Origin: Terfezia claveryi
Lineage: Eukaryota > Ascomycota > Pezizomycetes > Pezizales > Pezizaceae
NCBI GenBank assembly: GCA_015179025.1
Contig: WHUX01000135.1
Span: 1 to 64,000, forward strand
Length of the DNA stretch: 64,000 nucleotides
Direction: 5' to 3'
Shown: in pieces, positions 45,466-55,716 of the stretch
Layout: every line of letters begins with the position of its first letter
How positions within the stretch are numbered: the stretch's first letter is position 1
The notes under the pieces: model-generated
What the model saw: the letters and a program-made list of their open reading frames with translations, nothing else
Told to the model about the DNA's origin: nothing
Database searches by the model: none
Position numbers and translations under genes: made by a program

Positions 45466-47010
45466 GGGAAGGTCTTCGAGTGGGAGATCGAGGGTGGGGA
45501 TTGGGGCGGGAGTGGGCGCGGGAACGAGCATAAGTGTGAGGGTCGGTGGGGGGAGGGATGGGGGGCGGATGAGGATTGGTAGTCAGTGTATTGTTGCAAT
45601 CAATCACTAGGTTGTGGAGTTTGGGTTTTTACACATCTCTAGGACTATTAACCACTCCAGATAATTACACCCAGACTTTGGTCTGCTGTACTTAGTTTGG
45701 GGTAGAGTACAAGATTATGAAGGCGAATGGAGGGAGGGAGAGATATGAGGTAAATAGGATGTCAAGAGCAGAATTGTTTTCGTGTTTTCTTTTATCTAGA
45801 TATCTATTAATAGCGCATTCAGACATAAGCACTATTTTGAGAGCTGCCCAATCTTCTTGAATAGAAGAAAGAACGAAAAAAAAAAGAGCTCGTTGTTTTG
45901 CTCTGACTGGTCAATTAATGTCTAGTTCGTAACTGACTAAGAAACTCAAGGAAGTAATACATTTCTGGGGAAGTCCATACCGTTATGACCGCTCACTCTC
46001 CTAATGGGCATGTGTTTTAACGAGAGAAGCAGGCCCAGGATGGGGTCGTCTTTCGCTGGTGACTTATTCCCATTTACCTTCTTGTTTGGGAGTACACATG
46101 CCAATTCGGAGAATCTGAATCTTTCGAGTGAATAGCAAGCGTAGGCATATGGTTGCTAGGTACTCCCTCGGCGTGTGCAATCTTTAGCATGAGATTTACT
46201 ATTATTTTACATATGACAGCTCTGGGAACCCCATGAGCATGAGCATGGAGTAAGGCTATTGCCATACATATTGCGTTAGATACGGTAGTTATGGCCTAAC
46301 TTGTGTATCCCTAGAGGAAAGTACCTCCAAGAGGCATGGTATGTTTGACAATCAATTGGCGTTGAATACGGAAGTTTCCGGATGAGGGGAGCATAGATCC
46401 AGAGCATGGAGAGTTAGATCAAAAGGCATGAATGATGAGCATTGTTGATAAAGAGGGTGTCACCATTTAGATATGCCTGAATTCAACGGGTACTTGTAGC
46501 AGAACTGTGGCATCAGGGTGGTTACTCATGTTCAAATCCTTTGCATCATGTTATTCAAAAAGTACTGGGCTGATATATCAGCCATTCCTGGTCCTGGAAT
46601 AATGACATGAAACAAATATCAATATCCCGTCCCTTTACCTAAAGGTATGAACTTGGAGGATATGGATTTTTGTCTGGATTGACGTGGTTTGTCTGCCATA
46701 ATATATTTTGGTGCCTGTGCCAAAGCAACCCGCCGGTTATAGGGGGTTGGAGGAGTACTACTACCTACAGAAGTATCTATACCTACGATCGGGAAGATAC
46801 AGTAGTATATGTAAAATTACAGGGCAATTATTCGCTATAATAATAGTCTGGGGAGAAATATTAGAGGGATTTTGTACATCCTGGTCAGTCATTATGTCTA
46901 TCACTATTTAGTTAGTGTTGTTCCCACAGCCGGTAGACTCGTGCTTAGTGACAGAAAAAAATCGCTCTCGCGTCCTGTCACCGTCATAAGGAACAACAAA
47001 GTGTATCAAA
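45466..47010. other. gene-free stretch upstream of the PIF/Harbinger pair
   Basis: No supported gene. Small AT-rich frames only. I could not find the terminal repeats of the Harbinger element here. Confidence 0.4.
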
Positions 47011-47991
47011 ATGTCCGAACAACACCACCATGCATTGGAAGAACAACAACAACAACAAAACCGATCCGAGCATGAACAGCAACAACAATCCAAATCCGAG
47101 CGAAAAAGAATACGCTATACCTCCCAGCTTAAGTTGAAGCTTATACAACTTTGTATCCAAAACGGTGATCGCTATATCGAAACAACGCCTGAGGAAGACT
47201 TTTGGTCATATATACGAACTCTATTCCCCTCTGTAACTGAATGCAATACTGGAAATGGAAGCACTATACGCCGTAAGGTTGCTGATATAGTGAGTGAGCG
47301 AAAGGCTGCAATTGCTATACGACAAACACAGTCGGGTGTAGCTATTGCTCCTCCTACTGATCTGGAGCAAGCAATTGATACCTGGATTGAATGGATGGAT
47401 CGACGTGGAGAGGAGAAACAAGCGAAGATTGCACATTCTACACAGATTAGGCAAGAAAAAGAGAAGGCAGCAATAAAACGCCAGAATCTGGGAAAGTCAT
47501 TATCTGAGAAGCGGACCTTTCAAGAGGTTGCTGCAGTGGATTTGACGGATGGTGATACCATAAGAGATAAACGACGGATGACTGGGCAAGTGTGGGCAAG
47601 TGGGAAGGATAAGGAGATGCAGGAGAACTGGGATCGTTTGGATCGCCGAACTGAAGAAATGTTAGCTTTGATGCGGGATATATTGAAAGCTATATCTGCC
47701 ACTCCAAGAACCTCCGCCAGCCCTTCCTCCGCCAAACCTTCCTCCGCCGGCCCGAGCTCTGCCAACCATTTCTCCGTCAACCCTTCCTTCACCAACCCTT
47801 CCTTCACCAACTCTTCCTCCGCCAACCCTTCCTCCGCCAACCCTTCCTCCGCCAACCCAAGCTCTGCCAACCCAGGCTCTGATATTACCTCTGATACAGG
47901 AGCTCGATTTGCAGCACTTGAAGCAGAAATATCAGGCATCCGTGGAACACAACTAGAGATCCTACGTATATTATCAGAAATGCGTAAATAG
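47011..47991 (+). CDS. Myb/SANT-like accessory protein of a PIF/Harbinger element, 326 aa
   Basis: Intact frame with a glutamine-rich N-terminus, then KRIRYTSQLKLKLIQLCIQNG...DFWSYIRTLFPSVTE...TIRRKVADIV, a helix-turn-helix-like segment with W and F spacing as in the Myb/SANT-like second proteins of PIF/Harbinger transposons, which help the transposase into the nucleus and to the ends. The rest is charged coiled coil, with a tandem NPSSA-type repeat near residues 235-290 (47715-47885) and a short C-terminal coiled coil. It is convergent with the transposase remnant on the other strand. The repeats may expand or contract. Being intact while its transposase is broken is notable. Confidence 0.65.
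   Translation: MSEQHHHALEEQQQQQNRSEHEQQQQSKSERKRIRYTSQLKLKLIQLCIQNGDRYIETTPEEDFWSYIRTLFPSVTECNTGNGSTIRRKVADIVSERKAAIAIRQTQSGVAIAPPTDLEQAIDTWIEWMDRRGEEKQAKIAHSTQIRQEKEKAAIKRQNLGKSLSEKRTFQEVAAVDLTDGDTIRDKRRMTGQVWASGKDKEMQENWDRLDRRTEEMLALMRDILKAISATPRTSASPSSAKPSSAGPSSANHFSVNPSFTNPSFTNSSSANPSSANPSSANPSSANPGSDITSDTGARFAALEAEISGIRGTQLEILRILSEMRK
47715..47885 (+). repeat. 15-bp minisatellite inside the coding region (NPSSA units)
   Basis: Repeats of CCTTCCTCCGCCAAC and variants (AACCCTTCCTTCACC) give SSANP-like peptide units. Unit number may vary between strains. Confidence 0.8.
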
Positions 47992-48014
47992 GGGTTAAAC
48001 TGCAAGGTATGTAC

Positions 48015-48960
48015 TTACCAGATATTAAGATAAACTTGGTGATTGTAAGAGGTTTTTGAATCGATCACTAATTTGGTTACGCTGGCGTAGGCAGCTTTGA
48101 CAATTGATAAGAAGAACGGCTCCTGCAGGAGATATGCCGATTTGTTTGATCTCTTTTTATCTCCATAGCTAAATTGACTAATCACAAGGCAAAATGACCA
48201 TTTAACAACAATGCGTACACTAGACATGTGCACATTTGTTGCTAGCTGCTGAAAAGTGAGGCCTCCAATACTCAATCACTCCATAACTCAATGAGGAGGC
48301 TGGATCACCATATAGATAGAGTTTGTATCACCTCCACTAGTATCCGCTTCAACGGGATCCCCCCTAGGGGTCTCAAATAGAGCTCCGAAATGTAGCTCAA
48401 TTCTTCACTCCTTCCATAACCTCCAATCCCCAACTGGTCCAAACTCAAGTCCATCTGGAGTCACAATTCCTTCATACTTGATCCCATGATATCCTTCAAG
48501 TCCCGAATAGAAGTCTTCTTGATTAGCTGTAGGGCGTGTAATTTGACGAACGTCCCATCAATAAAACCCCATATCCCATGTATTCCAGGGCAAGTGCCTG
48601 CAATAGTTCTACGCTTCATATCTCCTTCACTGAGCGAGTGTCATTCGCCGGAAATCCCATTCAAGCTTCCTATGATATCGCTTGTATAGATAATTAATTA
48701 CACAATTGACTGTAATTGAGATTGCACTTCGTGAGCAGTTAAAAACCTGCATCATATCTTTCAACCGTATTGGCCATGCTAGTCGATAGAACATCATACA
48801 TAGTGCTCGCTCGCCACTTGTAGGATATCCAACATTACTCCAACACTGCGCATGCATGGTCGTTTTGAACTCATATCCATCGAGCTCAAAACATACCAGC
48901 AGCTGCGCTATCTCAGACCTCGTAAAGGTAGGTATTCACCAAACTCTATTATCCCCAGCA
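48015..48960 (-). pseudogene. PIF/Harbinger DDE transposase, frameshifted
   Basis: Minus-strand pieces: RSEIAQLLVCFELDGYEF..., YPTSGERALCMMFYRLAWPIRL...VFNCSRSAIS (the DNA-binding part), WGFIDGTF (first aspartate) shifting frame to VRQITRPTANQEDFYSGLEGYHGIKYEGIVTPDG, and at the end GGLTFQQLATNVHMSSVRIVVKWSF (region of the final acidic residue; the E of VEW is K). This is the family pattern of Harbinger transposases. A one-base shift at FIDGTF and several stops break the gene. Confidence 0.72.
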
Positions 48961-49785
48961 AAGTGTCCATGTTGCTTGTTCATAAGTTATAGGTAGATGG
49001 TAGCGGGGTTCGACTGGGCCGTTAGAGGAAAGCAATAATGTGCGGCGCCGCTTAAGCTTTCTCTGAAGCTTCGAAGCATTATCATCCATGCTACCAAAAG
49101 GAGCTGTCGCTGGTACGTGATACCAGTATATTTCGATAATTTTACAACCAATATTCGCTAAGAGGGCGGTGAAGCAGCCTATTCGTCATCTCACAGCACG
49201 CCCCATTTTTACGCTTCTGGGTCCCAAGGCTACACAATTCTGATCATGTTTAATATCAGTCCCTCGTTTGCCGCTAGGTATGTATGTACTCTCGATCTGA
49301 GATGTTGCTGTTCTGCAAGGTGCTCGATGTGTATGTGTCTGGCCGCCGGTGGTATTTTCTGATTTTCGCTAGTTTCTCATCCCCCCCCCAACCTTTCCAC
49401 TTGTTCTCATGTGCCCGGTTAGGGCGAGGATTTGATTAACACCCTCACCTTCTAGGGAGCCTTCTGGTGCCGGTCCGTCGTCCCTCCTTCTGTCTTCCCA
49501 GGCCGTAGGAGATGTCTCCGCGGAAATATTCTGTTTGCAGGTTTTGCACCGGTTTTGTAGGCACCTTGTGCTCCGAGATAAGCCTACGTTATCCACATTC
49601 CAGTTCCTCCTTTCTTTATACTACCATGTATTCTTATTTTGCTTGGTGAGGTAGATTGGCTTGGTTTTCTTGTTCGGTCAATCAACAGCGTAGATGCTAG
49701 TTCAAATATTCAGCCGTGGTGATATGTCAGTCCAATTTCCAAGAGTTCTATTACTGAGGTTGAGACTTCGAAGGTGCAACCAGGC

Positions 49786-49885
49786 GATATGACAAATTCA
49801 ATCCTGATTCGAAATAAAGCGAAGCGCAAAGCTGAGTGAATTAAGTCTCTTCCAGAAGGTGGGTGCCCCTCATATACATCACTTC
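49786..49885 (+). repeat. copy of a dispersed approximately 100-bp repeat
   Basis: ATATGACAAATTCAATCCTG, ATTCGAAATAAAGCGAAGCG and the following TCTTCCAGAAGG are seen in diverged form at about 59628-59722 and 60985-61075. Confidence 0.6.
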
Positions 49886-49959
49886 CACGTCTATGTACCA
49901 GAGATAATGACAGATATCTCATGAAGGTGTTTCATATGATTCACATATACCCCCCTTGG

Positions 49960-50040
49960 TCCAGTGGTTTGTACTTGGGCTATGTGTCTTTGAGAAGCAG
50001 AGCTAGAGTCCACGATCCAGTCCCAGCATCATTTCCTTTC
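49960..50040 (+). other. tRNA-like Pol III promoter-like sequence, candidate SINE head
   Basis: TGGTCCAGTGG is a perfect A-box consensus and GATCCAGTCCC about 45 bases later a near-match B-box. A cloverleaf is not convincing, so a tRNA-derived element is likelier than a tRNA gene. Confidence 0.35.
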
Positions 50041-50741
50041 TTCATGTCTGTAGCTTCTATGACACTCACGAAAAGAGTCTGAATAAATCCATGGAAGTTA
50101 CCTCCGCAAGGTGTATGTGCTATACCCTTGAGCGGTGCGGTGACTGCTAAGAACTTCTTATATCTGTGCCGCCGGTATCGTATCTAATATCGTCACTTTC
50201 CTCTAGTTTTTGCAAAAATGCAGAACTACGGCCGGAGATCAGGAAACTTCGCAGGTTTTCATCAAATCACACGAAAATATTGAATTCAACTGCTAGGTAT
50301 GCTGCCGCTAGACATGATAATCCCAGGCCACTTTGGAAGGAAGAATAAATGAGAATGGATAATGCAATTCCTTTCCCTTTGTATTCTGTATGATACATAT
50401 CACATCATTCTTAGCTCCAGCTAGAGCTACAGCTACAGCTACAGCTTGAGAGAAGTGAATAATTGTCACGTAGTTTCCTCTTGAAACCACATGAGTAATG
50501 TGAATATATTCATTTATCGATTGGCTATCAGCTCCAAGCATCATGCACGCAATTAAATGGTGTACTGACTACATATTTTAGTGGCCTAGATTTGACATTT
50601 TACATCTCGCTAAATTGTACAGCTATTCCAGTATGCACCTACGGTAGGAAATTTTGTATCTAGTCCTCAACGCTGAAAAACTCAGACAGGCCCTGGGTTC
50701 ATTTGGCATCTCCATTGAGCCTTCTCAGAGAATAGGTAGAA

Positions 50742-51180
50742 TTACGTGGGGGAAAGTATTCGCGACCTTCCTGCATAATCTGGGCGCGGAAACTTTCCCC
50801 CAGGCAGAATAAAAATAAAGAATATCAACCGCGTTCCAAGTCCTCTCCCCCAAGACATCTGTGGACTGACTCCAGTGTAAGAAGCTTCTATGCTCTCAGA
50901 CTCCAAGTTCCATTGCCCCTTCTGCATCAAAACTAGGTTAGCAACTATTATATCGCACACGCAATTAAATATAGAGAGCTACCCACTCTGTGATATTCCT
51001 CAGGAGAAGCTTTGGAGTATCCGTACTGCCCTGAGATATTACGTCTGCAAGTTCTCTAGGGTTTTTAAATTGTATGGGATATGCCAATGCTGGGGCAGCG
51101 AATGCAGCTAGGAGGCAGCCGAGTAGGAGGCCTAGGACGGTCAAGCTGGCGGGAAGTGAGGCGGATTGGGTGGATTTCAT
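50742..51180 (-). CDS. small secreted protein, 125 aa, two exons
   Basis: Minus strand; exon 1 50983-51180, exon 2 50742-50921, intron 61 nt (GTAGCT...TTGCTAACC...TGCAG), total 378 nt. Residues 1-33 form a classical signal peptide (positive N-terminus, LLLGCLLAAF core, AAPALA|YP cleavage). The mature part has about 92 residues without cysteine, with a hydrophobic stretch (LIFFIFILP) near residue 99. Such small proteins are common in fungi that live on or in hosts, but no known effector fold or motif is seen. Without splicing the first exon would stop soon after (EWVALYI). No function assigned. Confidence 0.62.
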
Positions 51181-52300
51181 TTCGACGTTGTTGGAGATGG
51201 TGAAAGCGTAGTGTGCCAGACTAGTGAATGAAGAAATCGTTCTTCCTATGAGAAAGAGATATATTCGTATATCCTATATAAGCCGCTTGCTTAATGAATA
51301 CATAAAAGTAAAGAAACCCGTCTGTCTTAAATATCCCGCTGATACATTCATTCCGCAGTTCGTACACTCACTGCACGATTCGCACATTCGCTCTTCGCAC
51401 ATTTGTTCTTCGCACATTCGCTCTATGCCCGCGTCATCCTATTACCTCTGTTCCAACAGTGAAACCGACTGAATGAGGGCTGATGGGCGGGGAAAAAAAA
51501 AGTACTATCGTGTGCGTTGATGCATTTTTGGGAATGATAGGGATGTACAGTTGACTCTTGGGCATGCTAAATATACTGGGACCTGCTCTTCTAGGATGCA
51601 TTACCGGGCGGAGCGAGAGCTCTAAGTTCTAACTTGCTTATAGTCTGGTTACTTGCTTATATCCAACTGCCCATACATATAAGAAACCGTCAACGCCCGT
51701 GCAGGACGGGCCCGCTTGGTCGATATCGACAATCAGAGAGTATTCCGACGTTGGGCAAAGCAGAATTCGATACAGAAAGCGAGTCGAGCACGAATACCTA
51801 ACTTTCGTGCACTTTTGATCAGAATTCTAGTTTCCCCTGGGGACCAGTTTCGTTTGAACTTGGCACGACTTCCAGGGAGGTTACCTGATGATTCCAGTCC
51901 GCAAAATCCCTGGCAACTGTTCATTGGTCGCAAACTAGGCTTTGGCTTCGATCTCCTCGAATCGCATCTACTGACACCTGCGCAAACGCCTGCAGGGGGG
52001 CTAGAAACGTAGGCAGCTATGGATATTGAGACAAGGCAAACTCACCAGCTTGGTGGTAGTCTTCCTCACTGGGTTAATTTCTATCTTCTTACAGGACAGG
52101 TAGCTTAAGGTCAGAGGACGGAAGCTACTGACCGAACTATATGACTTTGTTCGAGGTAGGTAGGGAGAGAAGGAAATCTACACAGTTTGTTTGAGAAGAA
52201 ACGTCTCCGTGGTGATATCGGTTCACATAGTATATTTAGTTGGTCTTCAGGAGTTTGGCGACATCTTATAGCTGTCAGGCTGAATACTCGGCATTTCTGA
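51181..52300. other. gene-free stretch with TTCGCACATT tandem repeats
   Basis: TTCGCACATTCGCTC-type units at about 51377-51425. TAGTCTGGTT at 51641-51650 is flanked by direct repeats ACTTGCTTAT. A plus-strand 98-codon frame at 51716-52012 is not recognised. Confidence 0.4.
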
Positions 52301-52422
52301 TTTAAAATATAGATAATACAAAGCAGATAGATTTTCTCGTGGCCCAATCTCTTGGAAGGCCCCTCTAGATGGAAGTAGTTAGATGACAGCCATATTATAT
52401 AATTATCACCAGGCTGGAGCAC
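52300..52422 (-). pseudogene. Ty3/gypsy integrase C-terminal fragment
   Basis: LQPGDNYIIWLSSNYFHLEG and PSKRLGHEK on the minus strand match the PGD-x-V-W-L-S-S...PSKKLDHK block of fungal Ty3 integrases, as also seen at 3950-4030 on the plus strand. Truncated on both sides. Confidence 0.5.
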
Positions 52423-52890
52423 GGAGCAGAGGCCCGCATACTATGCCTGCACATATGCGACCTGAATTTCTATACGAAAGTTTACATACAACAATGAGGA
52501 TAGCCTTGGAATTAAGGGGTTTGCGTCTACTGTACGGGTACTTCTGATGGGAGGGATGTAAGATTTACGAGGCTTGAAGGTATGGTAATTCGATTTGGAT
52601 ACATTTGTATGTGCCTTTTGTCTATAGATCTATGTACAGGATTTTCTCGGCCTTATATATCCAATACATTGTGTTCTTTCAGACGTCAGTGACAGGTTAT
52701 TCCTTGTGGCAATCGTAGCCATCTTCCCCTCTGAACCCTGCTTCGTAATTGCAGGCATGAACTTGCTTGAATAGACTATGTAACTGGCGCTTGTTCAACA
52801 AGTAATGCAAGGCTGAGCGCATGCAACCAGCCCGCCGCAACTCCGTTTGTAAGAACTGCCTTCAGTTCGGCCACCCCACCAATACTTGTA

Positions 52891-53497
52891 CAGTGAACTC
52901 TCGATATAAGAATATCGTCCGGCGGGGGGGTTAATATTCTTATATCAAATGTCAGGGGAACTACTAAAGGTATAAATCAAATAGGGGAATTAACGTGAGG
53001 TAGAGGAAGAACTAGGTACAGGAGGACCAGGAACGATCAGGATGTTTTGCATAGTCATATTCTCCTTGCGTTCTTCTTCCGTCCAACCTTGACTTTTCAA
53101 TGCACCACTAGCAGGCATATCGAATTAGTTCGGGGGTTCGGAGGTGGTATTGTAGGTGTAGCAATATTGTAGGTGTAGCAATATTGTGTGTCGCGGTATT
53201 GTGTGATCGCGGTATCGTGTGTTGCAGTATTGTGTTTGGCGGCGTTGTATTATTGTGTTTGGCGGCGTTGTATTTGGCAGTTTCTTATCGATAATTCATT
53301 CCAGCTAGGCTGTTTATACATTACCCAATCAGGTACTATTGCTATAAGAATACCTTAGTAAATAACCTCGAGAAAATACGAATACCTTAGTAAACAACCT
53401 CGAGAAAATAAGAATATTCTTCTATCAGATATATTCTTATTTTGTATGGGAGTTGGGGGGGGGGGGGGGGTTATATTCTTATATCGAGAGTTTACTG
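52891..53497. mobile_element. 607-bp pogo/Fot1-like MITE, TA duplication
   Basis: Left end CAGTGAACTCTCGATATAAG and inverted right end CAGTAAACTCTCGATATAAG form about 25 bp of TIR (one mismatch), flanked by TA on both sides (52889-52890, 53498-53499). Ends starting CAGT and TA duplications are typical of the pogo/Fot1/Tigger group. G-runs sit just inside both ends. Inside are tandem repeats of 32 bp (53348-53411) and TATTGTGT-type repeats (53150-53280). Confidence 0.85.
52990..53118 (-). other. 42-codon frame inside the MITE
   Basis: MPASGALKSQGWTEEERKEN... ending SSSSTSR. It may be a remnant of the parent transposase C-terminus or chance. Too short to assign. Confidence 0.25.
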
Positions 53498-54119
53498 TAT
53501 GCAAAATGACAAGATTAACAAATGTTTTTACTGTATAGGCAAGCATTTTTATACTGACCAAAAGTGCAATACACTAGGCTGCACTGAAAAGCCTCCTACC
53601 ACCACACTGTCCCCACCTGCAGCCTCTGCAATACCGTTGGCGACCACCACTCCTTTTAAAAAAATGCCCAACCTGGTTAGCATGAAACCCTCCCCACCCA
53701 GCTGGCGCCACACAAGTAGCTATGGAAACTGAACCATAAATAGTTTACAACAACATGACTATGCAAGATGCTACCCTGTCCACATCCATACAACACTGGT
53801 AAGTCACATATAGCTTTCCAGGCACTCCTTCAAGCAACTACTAAACTAGGGTCAAATATCGTCCTAGTTCAAGAACCTCCAATCACAGCCGGGTCTCCGC
53901 CAGATATACCTGATTTTCATTCTTTCCATTCCCAAAAGACGAGCTGCTGTGCAGTCACATATGTCAGGAAAAAGGCATTCCGGTTATCAGCTTTTGTATC
54001 AGCTTCTCTTCTCGCATGCATGATTCCCTAATGTCTTTTAGATCAAGCCGGTTATTGTTGTTGTCCATCTTGGTAAGAGTAGTGACGAGGGTGGCATATT
54101 CTGGGAGAAATTTGCCACT

Positions 54120-54650
54120 TTAACTTTTCTGATCACTAATATCTTCCCCCAGATGTTTTAGATCAGCTGCTTCGTTCGTGACATCGTTGATGAATGATAA
54201 GACAGTTTGACCGGGACGTTGGCTAAGGGAGTTGCATGTCATGGTTAGCTGGAAGATATTTGCTGAGGAGGAGGATTGAAATAAGTTCTCAAGAGTTTTC
54301 CAGGCTTCTCGTGCAGTCATATCGTCAGTCAGAGATGACTGAATTTCAGATTTGCATCTGAAGTAAATCTCTGAGAATGCCCACTTGTCAGCCTTTGCCC
54401 AGCTGATGTTTGCGTCTGGTGGTTGTTCATAGTCGAATCAAGTCGAGGAGACACATTCGCATGAGAAGAATCCTCTTATTTTTTCTCCATATTCCGTAGT
54501 TGGTATTGTCGAGAAGGTCAAAGACCAGAGTCTCTCGATGAAGGGATTTTGGGATTTCTAGGTCTTCCTTTTTGGAGGGGTTTAGTTGATCGACAAGGAG
54601 TTCTTTTGGGTGTATCTGTGATTGTAGATACAGAGGGCTTTCATAACCTG
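54120..54650 (-). pseudogene. Ty1/copia gag fragment
   Basis: Minus-strand pieces: TLVFDLLDNTNYGIWRKNKR (the L-x-G-x-N-Y-x-x-W block), then after a frameshift WAKADKWAFSEIYFRCKSEI and SSLTDDMTAREAWKTLENLF, the UBN2/copia gag core. It lies between the LINE endonuclease start and a LINE 3' end. Confidence 0.72.
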
Positions 54651-54717
54651 ATAGAACGTCTCTCCATTATCCCCCCATGATCCTTCTCTGAGATCATGTT
54701 CACGTATTCCCCGACCA

Positions 54718-55716
54718 TCCCCTAATTACCGAAGGGGAGTTGAAACAGGAATGGAGGCGGAGAAGGGAAGGCGAGAGGCGAGTGACCGGATCGGGGAAAG
54801 GAAGAATAATTGGGTGGGATAGGAGGACAAGGATCAATTACGTACACTGCAGGACGGGGAAGGGCAACCTCCAGTCCTGGAGGGCTCGCTTGGATGACAC
54901 GGTTGATCCTACCTGCCGGAGGTGCGGAAGGCACGAGGAGACGGGCAGACATGTTGCCTTGGCCTGCTCTCATGGGGAAGGGATAGGCAGGAGGTGGAGC
55001 ACTTGGGAGGAGGTGGATGAGAGGAAGAGGTGGGTAAAGAAGGTCAAAGATGGGGGGAAGGAGGTCATCGTAGATCTGGCCGAGTCCTTCTTGTAAGATT
55101 ACGAGGTTATATGAGCGAGGAATCTTGAGAGAGAAGAGTTGTGTATATTCAAAGTGGAGAGCTATCAAAGGTATCGCTATAGACTTATTTGCTATGGTCC
55201 TTATGTTCTACCTTCAAGAGATGTTTTCCTGCGTACTTTCCGGCTCTTTTATCCTTCGCAGTCTTTTCCCAATTGCCCTAATCCGGAACCCCGGTCTCTC
55301 TTGCATTCCCAATTGCCTCCTTTTGGTTGCTTACTCCCGTGACCCTTCATAGGTACAAGCGAGAGTTATTCACAACACTTCTTTGCCAGGTTAGACCTAG
55401 GGTGAGCGGAGGCTGGGACGGACGTGGCGGTGGAAGCGGTGGATATATAAGGGGAGGGCCGGGACGGGCGTGGTGGTGGAAACTCTGTAGATATAAGGGG
55501 AGGGCCGGGACGGGAAGTCTTTTATAGGAGGTGAGGCCGGTTAGTGGGCGTGGCGGAGGGGGTAGGGGTTGTTTCTGTTTTTCTTTGGCTAGAGAGGCTG
55601 GGCGTTTATGCAGCCCGTTGTCCCGTGGGTGTACCGAGTCTTCTAAAGACAAGGGAACGGGTCTGTCTCATAGCCTTAGGCTCCATAGACGTATAGACTC
55701 CAAAAAAAAAAAAAAA
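54718..55716 (+). mobile_element. LINE 3' end (Tad-type), plus strand, with poly(A)
   Basis: The coding tail ITEGELKQEWRRRREGERR...RINYVHCRTGKGNLQSW ends in the zinc-binding motif CRRCGRHEETGRHVALAC and stops at 55095. The 3' UTR includes two 50-60-bp units with TATAAGGGGAGGGCCGGGACGG at about 55435-55520, and ends in CGTATAGACTCC followed by A15 (55702-55716). 5'-truncated. Confidence 0.8.

Larger units (their letters stand above)
52820..54050 (+). pseudogene. LINE ORF1 zinc-knuckle region and endonuclease start, interrupted by a MITE
   Basis: Before the MITE, CKNCLQFGHPTNTC (about 52848-52888) is a C-X2-C-X4-H-X4-C zinc knuckle. After it, CFYCIGKHFYTDQKC (about 53533-53577) is a second one. 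If the MITE and one TA are removed the frame continues unbroken between the two knuckles. The next part (to 53732) is a P/T-rich linker, followed at about 53760 by SHIAFQALLQATTKLGSNIVLVQEPP, the start of the LINE endonuclease (VQEP motif). It runs into stops near 54031. Confidence 0.7.

Noticed and set aside
44986..45531. 181-codon minus-strand proline-rich frame
   Set aside because: Antisense to the membrane-protein exon; extreme P/H/R composition typical of shadow frames in GC-rich coding sequence.
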